This document shows positions 26,601 through 36,574 of a stretch of 64,000 nt of DNA, piece by piece. Position 1 is the first letter of the stretch. Each line of letters opens with the position of its first letter. This DNA comes from Apostichopus japonicus (lineage: Eukaryota; Echinodermata; Holothuroidea; Aspidochirotida; Stichopodidae), in contig NC_092579.1 in the NCBI RefSeq assembly GCF_037975245.1, positions 12,570,678-12,634,677 on the forward strand. The letters run 5' to 3'. The notes under the pieces were generated by a model. That model was not told the DNA's origin. It saw only the letters and a program-made list of their open reading frames with translations, and searched no databases. Position numbers and translations under genes: made by a program.

Positions 26601-28210
26601 TTGGCGCACTGTACGAGCTGATGATCGAGACTCTATTTTGCATCCGTGGTTCGAACCCCGGTGGTGACGTCTTTTGCCGATCTTTAATAGCAAGTGCCTA
26701 CACGGGGAGCTGTAAGTATTAGTTAATCCACCTAATATCTCAGTCCATACAGTGGCGCGATGGCTTGGCGCACTGTACGAGCTGATGATCGAGACTCTAT
26801 TTTGCATCCGTGGTTCGAACCCCGGTGGTGACGTCTTTTGCCGATCTTTTACAGCAAGTGCCTCCACGGGGAGCTGTAAGTATTAGTTAATCCACCTAAT
26901 ATCTCAGTCCATACAGTGGCGCGATGGCTTGACGCACTGTACGAGCTGATGATCGAGACTCTCTTTTGCATCCGTGGTTCGAACCCCGGGTGGGGACGTC
27001 TTTTGCCGATCTTTTACAGCAAGTGCCTACACGGGGAGCTGTAAGTATTAGTTAATCCACCTAATATCTCAGTCCATACAGTGGCGCGATGGCTTGGCGC
27101 ACTGTACGAGCTGATGATCGAGACTCTCTTTTGCATCCGTGGTTCGAACCCCGGTGGTGACGTCTTTTGCCGATCTTTTACAGCAAGTGCCTCCACTGGG
27201 AGCTGTAAGTATTAGTTAATCCACCTAATATCTCAGTCCATACAGTGGCGCGATGGCTTGGCGCACTGTACGAGCTGATGATCGAGACTCTCTTTTGCAT
27301 CCGTGGTTCGAACCCCGGATGTGGACGTCTTTTGCCGATCTTTTACAGCAAGTGCCTCCACGGGGAGCTGTAAGTATTAGTTAATCCACCTAATATCTCA
27401 GTCCATACAGTGGCGCGATGGCTTGGCGCACTGTACGAGCTGATGATCGAGACTCTCTTTTGCATCCGTGGTTCGAACCCCGGTGGTGACGTCTTTTGCC
27501 GATCTTTTACAGCAAGTGCCTACACGGGGAGCTGTAAGTATTAGCTAATCCACCTAATATCTCAGTCCATACAGTGGCGCGATGGCTTGGCGCACTGTAC
27601 GAGCTGATGATCGAGACTCTCTTTTGCATCCGTGGTTCGAACCCCGGTGGTGACGTCTTTTGCCGATCTTTTACAGCAAGTGCCTACACGGGGAGCTGTA
27701 AGTATTAGTTAATCCACCTAATATCTCAGTCCATACAGTGGCGCGATGGCTTGGCGCACTGTACGAGCTGATGATCGAGACTCTCTTTTGCATCCGTGGT
27801 TCGAACCCCGGGTGGGGACGTCTTTTGCCGATCTTTTACAGCAAGTGCCTACACGGGGAGCTGTAAGTATTAGTTAATCCACCTAATATCTCAGTCCATA
27901 CAGTGGCGCGATGGCTTGGCGCACTGTGCGAGCTGATGATCGAGACTCTCTTTTGCATCCGTGGTTCGAACCCCGGTGGTGACGTCTTTTGCCGATCTTT
28001 TACAGCAAGTGCCTACACGGGGAGCTGTAAGTATTAGTTAATCCACCTAATATCTCAGTCCATACAGTGGCGCGATGGCTTGGCGCACTGTACGAGCTGA
28101 TGATCGAGACTCTCTTTTGCATCCGTGGTTCGAACCCCGGTGGTGACGTCTTTTGCCGATCTTTTACAGCAAGTGCCTACACGGGGAGCTGTAAGTATTA
28201 GTTAATCCAC
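20653..28210 (+). repeat. Higher-order block B (46 monomers, 7,558 bp)
   Basis: This is a tandem copy of block A with one extra monomer at about 21,591-21,773 (CCTCCACG plus CAGCTAATA type). Private changes are few: CAAGAGCC at about 25,873 where block A has CAAGTGCC, and CACCTAATA near 22,289 where block A has CAGCTAATA near 14,734. The block runs almost to the array edge; the last 118 bp of satellite repeat its first monomer. Confidence 0.85.
24925..28210 (+). repeat. Block B copies of the nested 10-monomer pair
   Basis: Two tandem 1,643-bp units at 24,925-26,567 and 26,568-28,210 are orthologous to 17,367-20,652. Only one private change was noticed, CAAGAGCC at about 25,873. Confidence 0.85.
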
Positions 28211-28327
28211 CTAATATCTCAGTCCATACAGTGGCGCGATGGCTTGGCGCACTGTACGAGCTGATGATCGAGACTCTCTTTTGCATCCGTGGTTCGAACC
28301 CCGGTGATGACGTCTTTTGCCGATCTT

Positions 28328-28440
28328 TTGATTTGATTTGATTTGATTTATTTATTTGTTTTTCGCGTACAACAGCTTAACAAAGTAGAAGACTTCCTGT
28401 ATTAAGGAAAGAAGAAAAGTATTTACATAACAAAACAAAC
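28328..28440 (-). mobile_element. Non-LTR retrotransposon 3' end fragment
   Basis: Read on the minus strand this ends in an (AAATC)n tail, seen on the plus strand as four TTTGA units after the last satellite TTTT. The part inside resembles the 3' end of the non-LTR copy at 36,575-37,570: GCTTAACAAAGTAGAAGACT here against GCTTAACAAAGTAGGAGACT at about 36,653. It is severely 5'-truncated. It sits exactly at the satellite/flank junction, so its insertion may define the array edge. Confidence 0.65.
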
Positions 28441-28597
28441 TAGAATAATTCGACAATCCATGAATACTATATATGGTATACTATACATTAATGTGAAAAA
28501 ACAAATAAATGAATGAAATGAATGAATATGGTGATAATATTTACGATACGATACGATAACGATACGTATTAGAAACGAACATACATTTATACCAACA
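28441..28597. other. AT-rich spacer with short repeats
   Basis: No gene seen. It contains ATGAATGAAATGAATGAATA and a GATAC run (ACGATACGATACGATAACG). The end carries the leader segment ATTAGAAACGAACATACATT that links units of the next repeat family. Confidence 0.6.
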
Positions 28598-29060
28598 GCT
28601 GCCGTGGCGCAGTTGGTTGTGCTCTGTACCCGGAGAGCGAGACGTATTTTGAATCCTTCGCTCGAGAACCGGCCACCGCAGTTTGCTTTTGCCGCGATCT
28701 TATACGGTATCGGGAACTTTTAGTATTAGAAACGAACATACATTTATACTAACAGCTGCCGTGGCGCAGTTGGTTGTACTCTGTACCTCGAGAGCGAGAC
28801 GTATTTTGGATCCTGGGCTCGAGAACCGGCAACCGCAGTTTGCTTTTGCGGCGATCTTATACGATTTCGGGAAGTTTAAGTATTAGAAACGAACATACAT
28901 TTATACAATCCGCTGCCGTGGCGCAGTTGGTTGTGCTCTGTACCTCGAGAGCGCGACGTATTTTGAATCCTGGGCTCGAGACCCGCCACCGCAGTTTGCT
29001 TTTGCCGCGATCTTATACGGTATCGGGAACTTTAAGTATTAGAAACGAACATACATTTAT
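28598..29060 (+). repeat. 157-bp tRNA-like repeat, three tandem copies
   Basis: Units start at GCTGCCGTGGCGCAG at 28,598, 28,755 and 28,912, so the period is exactly 157 bp. Each has A box TGGCGCAGTTGG, a B-box-like GGCTCGAGACC or GAACC variant 54 bp further on, then CTTTTGC, GATCTTATAC and AAGTATTAG. The layout is collinear with the 164-bp monomer. The first unit is the most diverged at its B box. Open reading frames across these units are repeat translations, not genes. Confidence 0.85.
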
Positions 29061-29111
29061 AAAGGCGCGGCGGAACGGAAAAATTATTGGGGGGTTAATG
29101 TGTGCATGGAG

Positions 29112-29156
29112 ACTATCTAAGCGGAGCGCCACCATCGGTTGGCGCGGAGCGTACAA
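29112..29156 (+). repeat. 45-bp direct repeat with hairpin, copy 1
   Basis: Begins ACTATCTAAGCGGAGCGCC and recurs at 29,444. GCGCCACC pairs imperfectly with GGTTGGCGC, giving a short GC-rich hairpin. Confidence 0.7.
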
Positions 29157-29443
29157 GAAAATTTTAGGTTTTTTTCAAATCCCCAGATGGCCGGAAACGG
29201 CACTTGCCGAGTTTTTTATGCTGCGAATACCTAGCCCTAAAATATGGGTCTCAAGCCTGCAATTTCTCATATTGCACGTAAAAGTCTGTAAAAACATTGT
29301 AATTTGTATATTCGATGGTGTTTTAAGAGAGTAGCAATTACTCGTAGTGTACTCGCAAAGACGTTTTTGAGTGTAGTAAGGGCAGTGTCGGAGCAAGGGG
29401 TATTGGTCAGGGGGCAAGAATGGTCTGTAGGGGCGCTTTCGAC

Positions 29444-29488
29444 ACTATCTAAGCGGAGCGCCACCACAGGTTGGCGCGGAGCGTACAG
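29444..29488 (+). repeat. 45-bp direct repeat with hairpin, copy 2
   Basis: Same as 29,112-29,156 except for one or two bases in the loop (CCACAGG against CCATCGG). Spacing between the copies is 332 bp. Confidence 0.7.
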
Positions 29489-29499
29489 AAATTTTTTGA

Positions 29500-30162
29500 A
29501 TAAAGATACTCCCTAGATTGCAGGTAATGACCCTTTCCGGGCCCTGCTAATTTGCAGATAAACGGAGAATAAATAGGTGTCGTCGCCATTGTGTCGGAAA
29601 ATTACACCAACAGAATATGACAAATGTCAAAAGGTATATGAGAGAGCAATAAAATAGTCAATAATCGCGAATAAGTGAAAAGTAGTGAAAAGCTGAAAAG
29701 GGCGCCAGCAGCCCATTTGAGTCCGTCAGGGGGGAGGGGGGGGGGGCATCCGCCCCCTTTCTGTATATATGAACGCTCCGCCACTAAGAAAGGGGATGTT
29801 GGAGAACTGGCTGAAATGAGGCAAGTCATTGGCCTCAAGACGAAGTTGTGTTACGCTTACCGGTACTCACACTCACTGCTTCCACTTTTCACGGGGCGTG
29901 AAGACGCGGTTGGGGTGACAATGTGGTCTGTAGCCAGGGGACGGGCCGAGGGCCCCCCAGCAATTACTAAAATTATTACACCTATATAGTATACGTGTGC
30001 ATTGGAGAGATCGACAAGTATGCATTGAAAAATGGGCAGATGCACGTTTCGGAGCCTTGGTAAATATTGGGGGGGGGGGCTTATTATGCATTTGCCCCCT
30101 CAACTTTTTCATTGGGGGCCAAGCCCCCCCCCCCCCCGGTTCCGCCGCCACTTATATCAACA
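29500..30162. repeat. G/C-homopolymer-rich repeat fragments, no gene
   Basis: Contains a G run at about 29,730-29,746, a G10 at about 30,070 and a C15 at about 30,125, with CAACTTTTTCATTGGGG between the last two. The same CAACTTTTTCA with flanking CCCC and GGGG occurs at about 63,360, so this is probably a fragment of a dispersed MITE- or SINE-like family. Open frames here are proline/glycine artefacts of the homopolymers. Confidence 0.5.
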
Positions 30163-30430
30163 GCTGCCGTGGCGCAGTTTGTTGTGCTCTGTACCTCGAG
30201 AGCGCGACGTATTTTGAATCCTGGGCTCGAGAACCGGCCACCGCAGTTTGCTTTTGCGGCGATCTTATTCGGTATTGGGAAGTTTAAGTATTAGAAACGA
30301 ACATACATTTATACAATCCGCTGCCGTGGCGCAGTTGGTTGTGCTATGTACGTCGAGAGCGCGACGTATTTTGAATCCTGGGCTCGAGACCCGACCACCG
30401 CAGTTTGCTTTTGCCGCGATCTTATACTGC
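30163..30430 (+). repeat. 157-bp tRNA-like repeat, two more copies
   Basis: Units start at 30,163 and 30,320, again 157 bp apart; the second stops after GATCTTATAC at about 30,426. They keep A box TGGCGCAGTT and GGCTCGAGAACC/GACCC. They belong to the family at 28,598 but are separated from it by about 1.1 kb of other repeats. Confidence 0.85.
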
Positions 30431-30435
30431 TAACC

Positions 30436-31067
30436 CCTACTGCTTACACAGTATTGCTCATATGTGTATCTACACACTGAACCGTGTATACTGAAATCTC
30501 TGAAAATACATTTTTATGGACCTAAAATGATAATTGCATAGAATTCAGTTGTGGTTTATATTGTGACGACAATAAAAAGTTTCATTTTGGTAATAAAAAA
30601 AAAATCATCTCTCACTTAAAGGTGGCATACTCCTATTAGAGTCTATATCAATCCGCCAAAAAGCAGCGGGAGAACATCTTTTGTGACCTTTTATCAATCA
30701 TAATCTAGTTTTTTGTGGCTTGCATGTTAAAGAGCATTAATGGAAGTACATGTGGTGAGAAAATTGGGTCAATTGAGGCAATTTTAGACCCCTTTAGGCC
30801 TCCCAGGAGCAGCGTAGGAAATTTGTTTACCACTGAGTGAAGAGGTTTGTTTACAAGTGACAAAAACGTCCGGCTCGGATAGCCAAAAAAATCTTCATGG
30901 TCATGGTACGGAAACCTGATAGTGCCATAAAAGGCCAATTTGTCAGCTATCCGGTGATGGGTAACGTTTAGCTAGTGAAAACTTCTATCTAGACTTAGAG
31001 ACCACATTACTTTTGTGATTTAGTGTGTAAGTCAATGGGGCTTTTAATGGGCGTATGCTACCTTAAG
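30436..31067 (+). repeat. Dispersed repeat R1, copy 1
   Basis: About 630 bp closely matching 38,540-39,187 in the same orientation. It starts near ACTGCTTACACAGTATTGC. An inner 450-bp part has inverted ends: GGTGGCATACTCCTATTA after TTAA on the left, and GGGCGTATGCTACC before TTAA on the right. TTAA at both borders fits a TTAA-targeting DNA transposon (piggyBac or Kolobok type), but flanking sequence is also shared, so the true ends are uncertain. Confidence 0.65.
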
Positions 31068-32265
31068 CAAAAATGCCAAATTTTTCATTTTAAGTGCTAG
31101 AAGTCTCAATTTTGGACCAAAGTAGTTGCTATGGTGTGTAAATATGGTTTTCAAGCAAACGTCTGAAAATTTCAAGCTTGGGTGATTTTTACGCATAAAT
31201 TAGTATTACAGCCTTAAAGTACCACAAAGAGCATGGGCGTTTCTATACATGAGACTAGAACAACATTTTAAGCATTTCTGACCAGTTTTCCTCCCCAATA
31301 AACTATTGGGTCATTAAGCCTTGACCTACCAAAGCTTCCGTAATTTTATTCCTTCCTTGACCCTGGTAAGTAGGTGCCAAATGCACGATATTCAAAATCC
31401 TTCACAATCAGACCAAAATGCCTATCGTGTGTATGACGTGAACGACTAAGTTCAGTGAAATTTGACATCTGTGGGCACCTAAAGTACATGGTAACCATAT
31501 TTTAAGTTAATTTTGCTAAAGTTGGAAGTACCTGGTGTTTGACTAAGGACAAATACTCAGTTTCAATGCATGAAATACCCATAATGTTGTTAGCTTAGGC
31601 CTCAGTTCATAATGGCGCTACGTTAGTACCCTAGACCACGTCTACACCAGCTGTAGCACAATGTTGTATGAGGTCTGTATCCTAAGTTGAGTGGCTGCTG
31701 AGTGCTAAAACCTTGCACAGAGAATGTTTTGAGTCTTGTTCAGCAAATAATCCACAAAGGTATGCATTTTCTGCTCCTGCATATGTGCATCAAGGGGTTT
31801 TGAGCCTATTTTCACTATCATTAGTTTTCTGTTGTTTTGTCAATTTTCAGAGAAAGCTGATGTGCTAAGTCCTCAGCATTCACAGCTATATACTTTGAAT
31901 GGGTGTGGTATCAATGGACTCAACTGGTTAGATGAGGTAACAACAAATCCCAAACAACTCTGACAGCAGAAAGAGATATCCTGATGCTTCCATTGGAGAT
32001 CTACTGTAGTAACTACAGTATAGGAACCAGTGCTCGCCACCAATGGAGAATAAGGTAATTTGACGTTGTTGTTCTTTGCCGAGCAACAAATTTGAATGTT
32101 TTATCATGAAATATGCCCCCCTATCCACCTCTCTTCCCTTATAACTGTCTTTAATACATTGTAACAACCTATGCACAAACCTTTAAATGGACTGGATATG
32201 CTGTTGAGGTGAACAGTGTATAGCATTTCAGTAATCGTTCCTTTTGACTACTGTACATACTGTTA
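31068..32265. other. No gene recognised
   Basis: About 1.2 kb of AT-rich sequence. The open frames are short, and I see no splice-bordered exon or recognisable domain. Confidence 0.5.
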
Positions 32266-32270
32266 CAGTG
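32266..32270. repeat. Target site duplication of the Gypsy element (left)
   Basis: CAGTG directly precedes the left LTR and is repeated directly after the right LTR at 38,131-38,135. Confidence 0.85.
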
Positions 32271-32445
32271 TGTTTCAGTGTGTGGCCATTGAGCGTGTCG
32301 TATGAAGAATATAGTAGGCGATCATTTATTTAGTAACAGACTTGGTTTATTATTGTACTTCAGTAGCCATATTCAATTTTGAGTGTAATATGAAGAGCAA
32401 GTACGGTAGCTCATATTGATCAGCTACATAAATGTACTTGTCACA
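32271..32445 (-). repeat. 3' LTR of the Gypsy element
   Basis: On the plus strand it begins TGTTTCAGT and ends CTTGTCACA, so on the element strand it starts TGTGACAAG and ends ACTGAAACA, the usual TG...CA ends. It is 175 bp and shorter than its partner because of a 15-bp difference around position 110. Confidence 0.9.
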
Positions 32446-32460
32446 TCTCCTTTCCTTTAG
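32446..32460 (-). promoter_or_regulatory. Polypurine tract of the Gypsy element
   Basis: On the minus strand CTAAAGGAAAGGAGA runs directly into the 3' LTR start TGTGACAAG, as expected for the plus-strand primer. Confidence 0.8.
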
Positions 32461-32839
32461 ATTTTAAGTCACGTCACAACTTGGTGAATGTAAACAGCAT
32501 GCAATACAACTTTACTCTATACGAGCATATATACTTATGTTCATTACGTTAAATGCACTAACGCTAAACTCAAGTAAAACAAATATAAAAAAAAAGATAA
32601 ACATAAGTTTTTATAGGGAGCCTAAAACAGCACCTTTAACAACTTTACTACGACTAAGTGGTATAATCTCTCGGATAGCTTGGGACACGCGTTACTCTAC
32701 CTGAACGTGTCTGCTGTGGAAGTCTGTCTGAGTAATCTTTAACAGTGTGGGGGTTTTGTGTGTGTGGATCAGTTTGAGTAATTTCTTGCTCAATTGTTTC
32801 CAGTGGTTCGGGGTTGGGTGTGTAAGTCTCCTTTGTGTG

Positions 32840-33507
32840 TCACAAGTGTTTCCTGTTTCTGCGATATACACGCCTCTTTTCAGTCATAACTTCATACGAC
32901 CTGGGCGACACTTGGTTTTGGACAATTGCCTTTTGCCACTCTTGACGCTTGGATGGTGGCATAATCCTGACTGTGTCTCCGGTGTTAAATGTTGGAAGTG
33001 AATGTGAGCCTTTATCATGATAGTAGGCTTGTCTTGCCTTGTTTGATTTAATCTGCTCTGTCACCTTTGTTGGCACAGCAGGTTTCAACAGTTTACTGCT
33101 AGTAGGAAGCGGTGTCTTTGTCCTACGACTAAACAAGCGTTGGGCTGGACTGGAGTCCATGTTTTGAGATGGAGTGTTTCTATAAGCTAAGATAGCTAGA
33201 TATGGGTCTTTCCTTGCTCTTTTTGCTTTGGTGATTAGTAACTTTGCCATCTTGACTGCTTGTTCCGCCCTACCATTACTTTGAATTCCTAATCCCGTTC
33301 AAATTGTTTGAACTCAAATTGGGGTCCATTATCAGACATGCAAACGTCTGGGATACCATGACGAGCAAATTGCCCTTTCAGTTTGTGTATCACACTGTTG
33401 GAGGTGGTGTCCTGGAGAAAGTCAATTTCCCAAAAACCAGAAAAATAGTCGACTGTCACTACATAGTTACGGTCATGAACATGGAATAGGTCTACGCCAA
33501 CTTTGGA
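32840..33507 (-). pseudogene. Gypsy integrase core and C-terminal part (broken)
   Basis: This continues the integrase begun at 33,508-34,194 after an in-frame TAG at about 33,508. The frame after the stop has the start of the core with an aspartate followed by hydrophobic residues, then SDNGPQFE, the second catalytic aspartate region. A further disruption lies near 33,250. The 32,840-33,250 frame (136 aa) carries the third core segment (AYRNTPSQ, SSPAQRLFSRR) and a basic C-terminal domain with a TGDTVRIMPP motif. It would join cDNA to the host chromosome, but the breaks make it inactive. Confidence 0.85.
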
Positions 33508-34194
33508 CTATGGTCTTCGCTCTATTGCATGTGGCATCAGTGGCTCTTTGGGCTGATTAGTTCCCACAGAAGCACACACGTCGCATGTTTGGATGTAGTC
33601 CTTCAGCTCGGCATTCATACCTGGCCAATACAGGCATTCACGAGCACGGCGAAGACATCCGTCTATTCCTAAGTGCGAAGAGTGAATTTTATGGAGCATT
33701 TCCCTCCTGAGTGTTTTGGGAACAACAACTCTTTCACCACGGATTACCACGCCATCCTGCACTGTTAAGTCATCCCGACATTGGTAGTAGGGAGTCACAC
33801 ACTGTGGTAAGTAATTTTTAGACTGTGGCCACCCATTGTGAATGATGGTAATGAGTGTCTGCAGTGTACTATCAGATGTTGTGTGCGCTTGTATTGCCTG
33901 TTTTCTGGAATCAGTTATGGGTAGTTGATACACCATGTTTACTGATTCTACCTCTCTAGAGGTATGATCTTGAGGTTTTCCTGGAAGATACGCTCTGCTG
34001 AGCGTGTCAGCCTGCTGCATCTGTTTGCCTGGCCTATAGCCTAAGGTTACGTCATATCTCTGGAGTCGCAACAACATTCGTTGTAGGCGTTTTGGTGCCT
34101 TATACAACGGTTTGCAGACGATGCTTTCCAGTGGTTTGTGATCAGTTTGTACAGTCACTCTACGACCATACGTGTATTGGTGAAATCTTTCCAA
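33508..34194 (-). pseudogene. Gypsy RNase H C-terminal part and integrase zinc domain
   Basis: A 228-codon open stretch. Its first 80 residues hold the RNase H end (TDHKPLESI, later ADTLSRAY). Residues from about 155 form the HHCC zinc domain of integrase (HKIHSSHLG ... CDVCAS), followed by a TAG. RNase H removes the RNA template after reverse transcription; the HHCC domain helps assemble integrase on the LTR ends. It sits between the reverse transcriptase remnants and the integrase core, the normal Ty3/Gypsy order. The RNase H start is lost in a disruption near 34,230. Confidence 0.88.
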
Positions 34195-34370
34195 CCCAAA
34201 TATGACACACAGGAGTTCTTTTTCTATTATCGCGTTTCTATGTCACTCAAGGCGCGACTAGCAAATGCAATTGGGTGACCGTCTTTCATTATGGTAGCAC
34301 CCAGTCCGGACTCTGACGCGTCACTCTGCAAGGTAAGTTCCTTTGCGGAGTCATAGTAGCTGAGCACTGG

Positions 34371-35119
34371 TTATGAGGTGACTAGGCTCTTAATGTTATT
34401 GAAAGCCTTGTCGTGAACTTCATGCCACGACCACTCTGTGTCCTTCAGCGTCAGTTTGCGCATTGGTTCGCATGCGTCACTTAGCTTGGGTAGGAATTTG
34501 CTGAGATATGTTACAAAACCAATGAATCTCCGAACTGCTTGCGCATCGGTGGGTTTTGGCATCTTAATGACTGCCTCAACCTATCTTGGATCTGGTTTTA
34601 ACCCTTGGCTAGTAATCAAATGACCCATGAAGGATACTGTACCTCATCTGTCCTAAACTTGACCTTATCTCTATTGCGTCGCAAGTTTTTCTCTTGACAT
34701 CTACCCATGAGGTTTCTTACCTTCTGGTCGTGATCACGGATAGCTGCTTCTTTGGTGGGACCTTCCTCATAAACGATAACATCGTCTACAATACATTTCA
34801 CACCAGGCAAACCCTCTAGGGCCTGATAGTGGCTGCGCATGAGACTCTTGTTTAGGTCTCTGGGGTCGATACATATTCTCATTTTCCCCGGCTTACCACA
34901 GTCACTAGACTGGAGACCTAGGGGGTTGGCTCTGAAACTGGCTTTATGATGTTTTGTTTCACAAGCCTATCTAATTCTGCTTTGAGGTTGTCTCGGATTG
35001 CCACAGGGAACCTACGGGGTGGATGAACTACAGGTACTGCATTGGGATCTAGCTGTAGTCTATATTCCCCTTCTAGTTGACCTATGCCCTCAAAAACATT
35101 GTACTCCTGGTACAGGTTT
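34371..35119 (-). pseudogene. Gypsy reverse transcriptase (deleted and frameshifted)
   Basis: The N-terminal region on the minus strand (about 35,110-34,890) shows the usual GQLEGEY and PPRRFPVAI stretches and then a stop and a frameshift. The next frame (34,616-34,882) has CIDPRDLN, then jumps from SHYQ directly to ALEGLPGV and CIVDDVIVY. The palm segment that carries the first catalytic aspartate is missing, apparently through a deletion of some tens of residues. IVDD is the second catalytic motif. The 34,371-34,562 frame (VRRFIGFVTYLSKFLP) is the connection region. The enzyme cannot be active. Confidence 0.85.
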
Positions 35120-35512
35120 TCAATTAGTAATTTGCCCCTCCTTCACAACTTTGACGTTTTTACCATCATTTACATTCGTGATCGCATTGACGCCTAGTGG
35201 TTTGGCAATGTTTTCATGTCTAACTTCTATGAGACCCATCTGCTGGACCGCTTTGCTGCCCAGCAGAGGGATTGCAATATCATTGTCAACAATCACAAAC
35301 TCAGCCGGGTATTTCTTTCCATTTTTGGGGTTCACCAATTTTAGTTTGCATTTACCATTTGGCTTTGAGGTACTCCCATTGTACATTGATAATACCTGGC
35401 TAGTTTGCTTAATGTTATGCTTACCTAGTTTCTTCATAACTGAGCTTGGTAAGATGTTGCAGGTTGCCCCGCTATCAATTTGAAAAGTGACTCTTACTTC
35501 ATCTATACTCAT
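35120..35512 (-). pseudogene. Gypsy aspartic protease
   Basis: A 130-codon frame with the active-site motif IDSGATCN near residue 12 and the distal IPLLGSKAV motif near residue 80, typical of retropepsins that cut Gag-Pol. It lies between the gag zinc knuckles and the reverse transcriptase. The frame is intact but belongs to a broken element, so function is unlikely. Confidence 0.88.
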
Positions 35513-35553
35513 GTCAGCGTAAATGTGACTTTGTTGCTTATAGTTAATATAGT

Positions 35554-36405
35554 TTACTGTATATTGTTCTCTGTCTTTGGAGGAGTGAGCAGGTTCACCG
35601 TATTGACGTCCTCAAAGTCGTCATCTGAGAGGGACTCGGAGGAACTGTCTCCAACGTTGGACGCACCTTCCGCTACAGCATTTACCCACGGTTTCCGTTT
35701 CATTTTGCCCCTTTTGGGTCCACTCCGTTGGGATCCGCTCGCTGACGCTTTGCGTGTAGCTGTTCTGCATTGAGCTGCAAAATGGTTCTTCCTGTCGCAT
35801 TTGGAACAGGTCTTTCCATATGCAGGACACTGGTACTTCCCAAAGACGTGTCTGTTCCCACAGTACTTGCATTTCTGAAGTCTGTCGTCTTGCCCGCTTT
35901 GTCGGAGCGCGTGCACCTCTGTTTTCGTCTCGATGTGCCGGTAGTAATCGCTCTCTGAGTGCCGAATTTGTGATACCACAAACGATCCTATCCCGGACAA
36001 GCGGGTCATGCAATGATTCAAAGTTACATGTTTGTGCCAGGACTTTGAGTTCAGTGATGTATCTGTCCAACTGCTCCCCTGGCTCCTGAAATCTCGTGAA
36101 GAATTTGTATCTTTCTACAGTTTCATTTTGCTTTGGGTTGCAGTAGGCATCAAAGAGTGTGAGGAGCTCTCCAATTTTCAGGGAAACATCGGCAGCGCCT
36201 GCAGCTGGTACCGGTTTTATAGTCTCATATATCTCACGTCCGGTAGTGCCCATAAGATAGAGGCACATTTTTCCTTTAACTTATCATCTTTGTCAGACAT
36301 TGCCAGTTCTGCATATAGCTTGAATTCTTCTTTCCAGTGTTGCCATCTGCTTGCCAGTTTGGGAGAAGCAAAATCAACCTTCTCTGGTGGGGGAACTTTA
36401 TCCAT
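35554..36405 (-). pseudogene. Gypsy gag (capsid and nucleocapsid), frameshifted
   Basis: Three overlapping frames form one gag. The 36,217-36,405 frame starts MDKVPPPEKVDF and is a likely start. The 35,621-36,268 frame carries the capsid part (YCNPKQNETVERYKF). The 35,554-36,021 frame carries nucleocapsid with two zinc knuckles: a CX2C first knuckle (CKYCGNRH, CPAYGKTC) and CSKCDRKNHFAAQC, which is CX2CX4HX4C. A basic stretch and an acidic serine-rich tail follow. At least two frame changes separate the parts. Confidence 0.87.
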
Positions 36406-36574
36406 ACTGTTATTGTAACTCGCGATCTTCTGGCAGAATTTATTTCAGGAATCGTCTGAATGTTAATTTTAATTCTCCAACGTGTACACGGTTTTGTATT
36501 GTACCGGTACGTACAGTAACGCGATTGTTTTCTTTTCTTATTTTCTTCTCACCAGACTGTTGTTTCAAAAGGCT

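Larger units (their letters stand above)
1..28328 (+). repeat. 164-bp tRNA-like satellite array, about 172 monomers
   Basis: This is a continuous head-to-tail array of a 164-bp unit; most monomers are 164 bp, with 165-bp forms that carry an extra G (CCCGGGTGG instead of CCCCGGTGG). In plus orientation each unit has, in order, an acceptor-like TTTTACAG, a 21-nt block, GTAAGTATTAG, a TTAATCC segment, A box TGGCGCGATGG, a GCGC/GCGC D-stem, B box GGTTCGAACCC and GACGTCTTTT. Monomers are nearly identical and differ at recurring sites: CCTACACG or CCTCCACG, CACCTAATA or CAGCTAATA, TTTTACAG or TTTTGCAG or TTTAATAG. The array starts before the window and ends sharply at about 28,328. It is most likely a tRNA-derived satellite. 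The period is near nucleosome length, as in many centromeric satellites, but nothing here proves a centromere. Confidence 0.97.

Noticed and set aside
50..28300. Dozens of 60-134 aa minus-strand frames and a few plus-strand frames in the array
   Set aside because: They are translations of the satellite monomer. Their lengths are set by the 164- versus 165-bp unit sizes, and the GSNPG/PGFEPR words come from the B box. No start context, codon bias or unique sequence supports a protein.
1..28328. CRISPR array
   Set aside because: The whole 164-bp unit is repeated with no unique spacers, and the genome is eukaryotic.
1..28328. Centromere
   Set aside because: Near-nucleosome period and higher-order structure are suggestive, but no CENP-B-like box or other centromere evidence is visible.
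28774..29334. 186-aa plus-strand frame
   Set aside because: It crosses two 157-bp repeat units and the following hairpin repeat, and has no domain.
34998..35483. 161-aa plus-strand frame
   Set aside because: It lies antisense to the Gypsy protease and reverse transcriptase.
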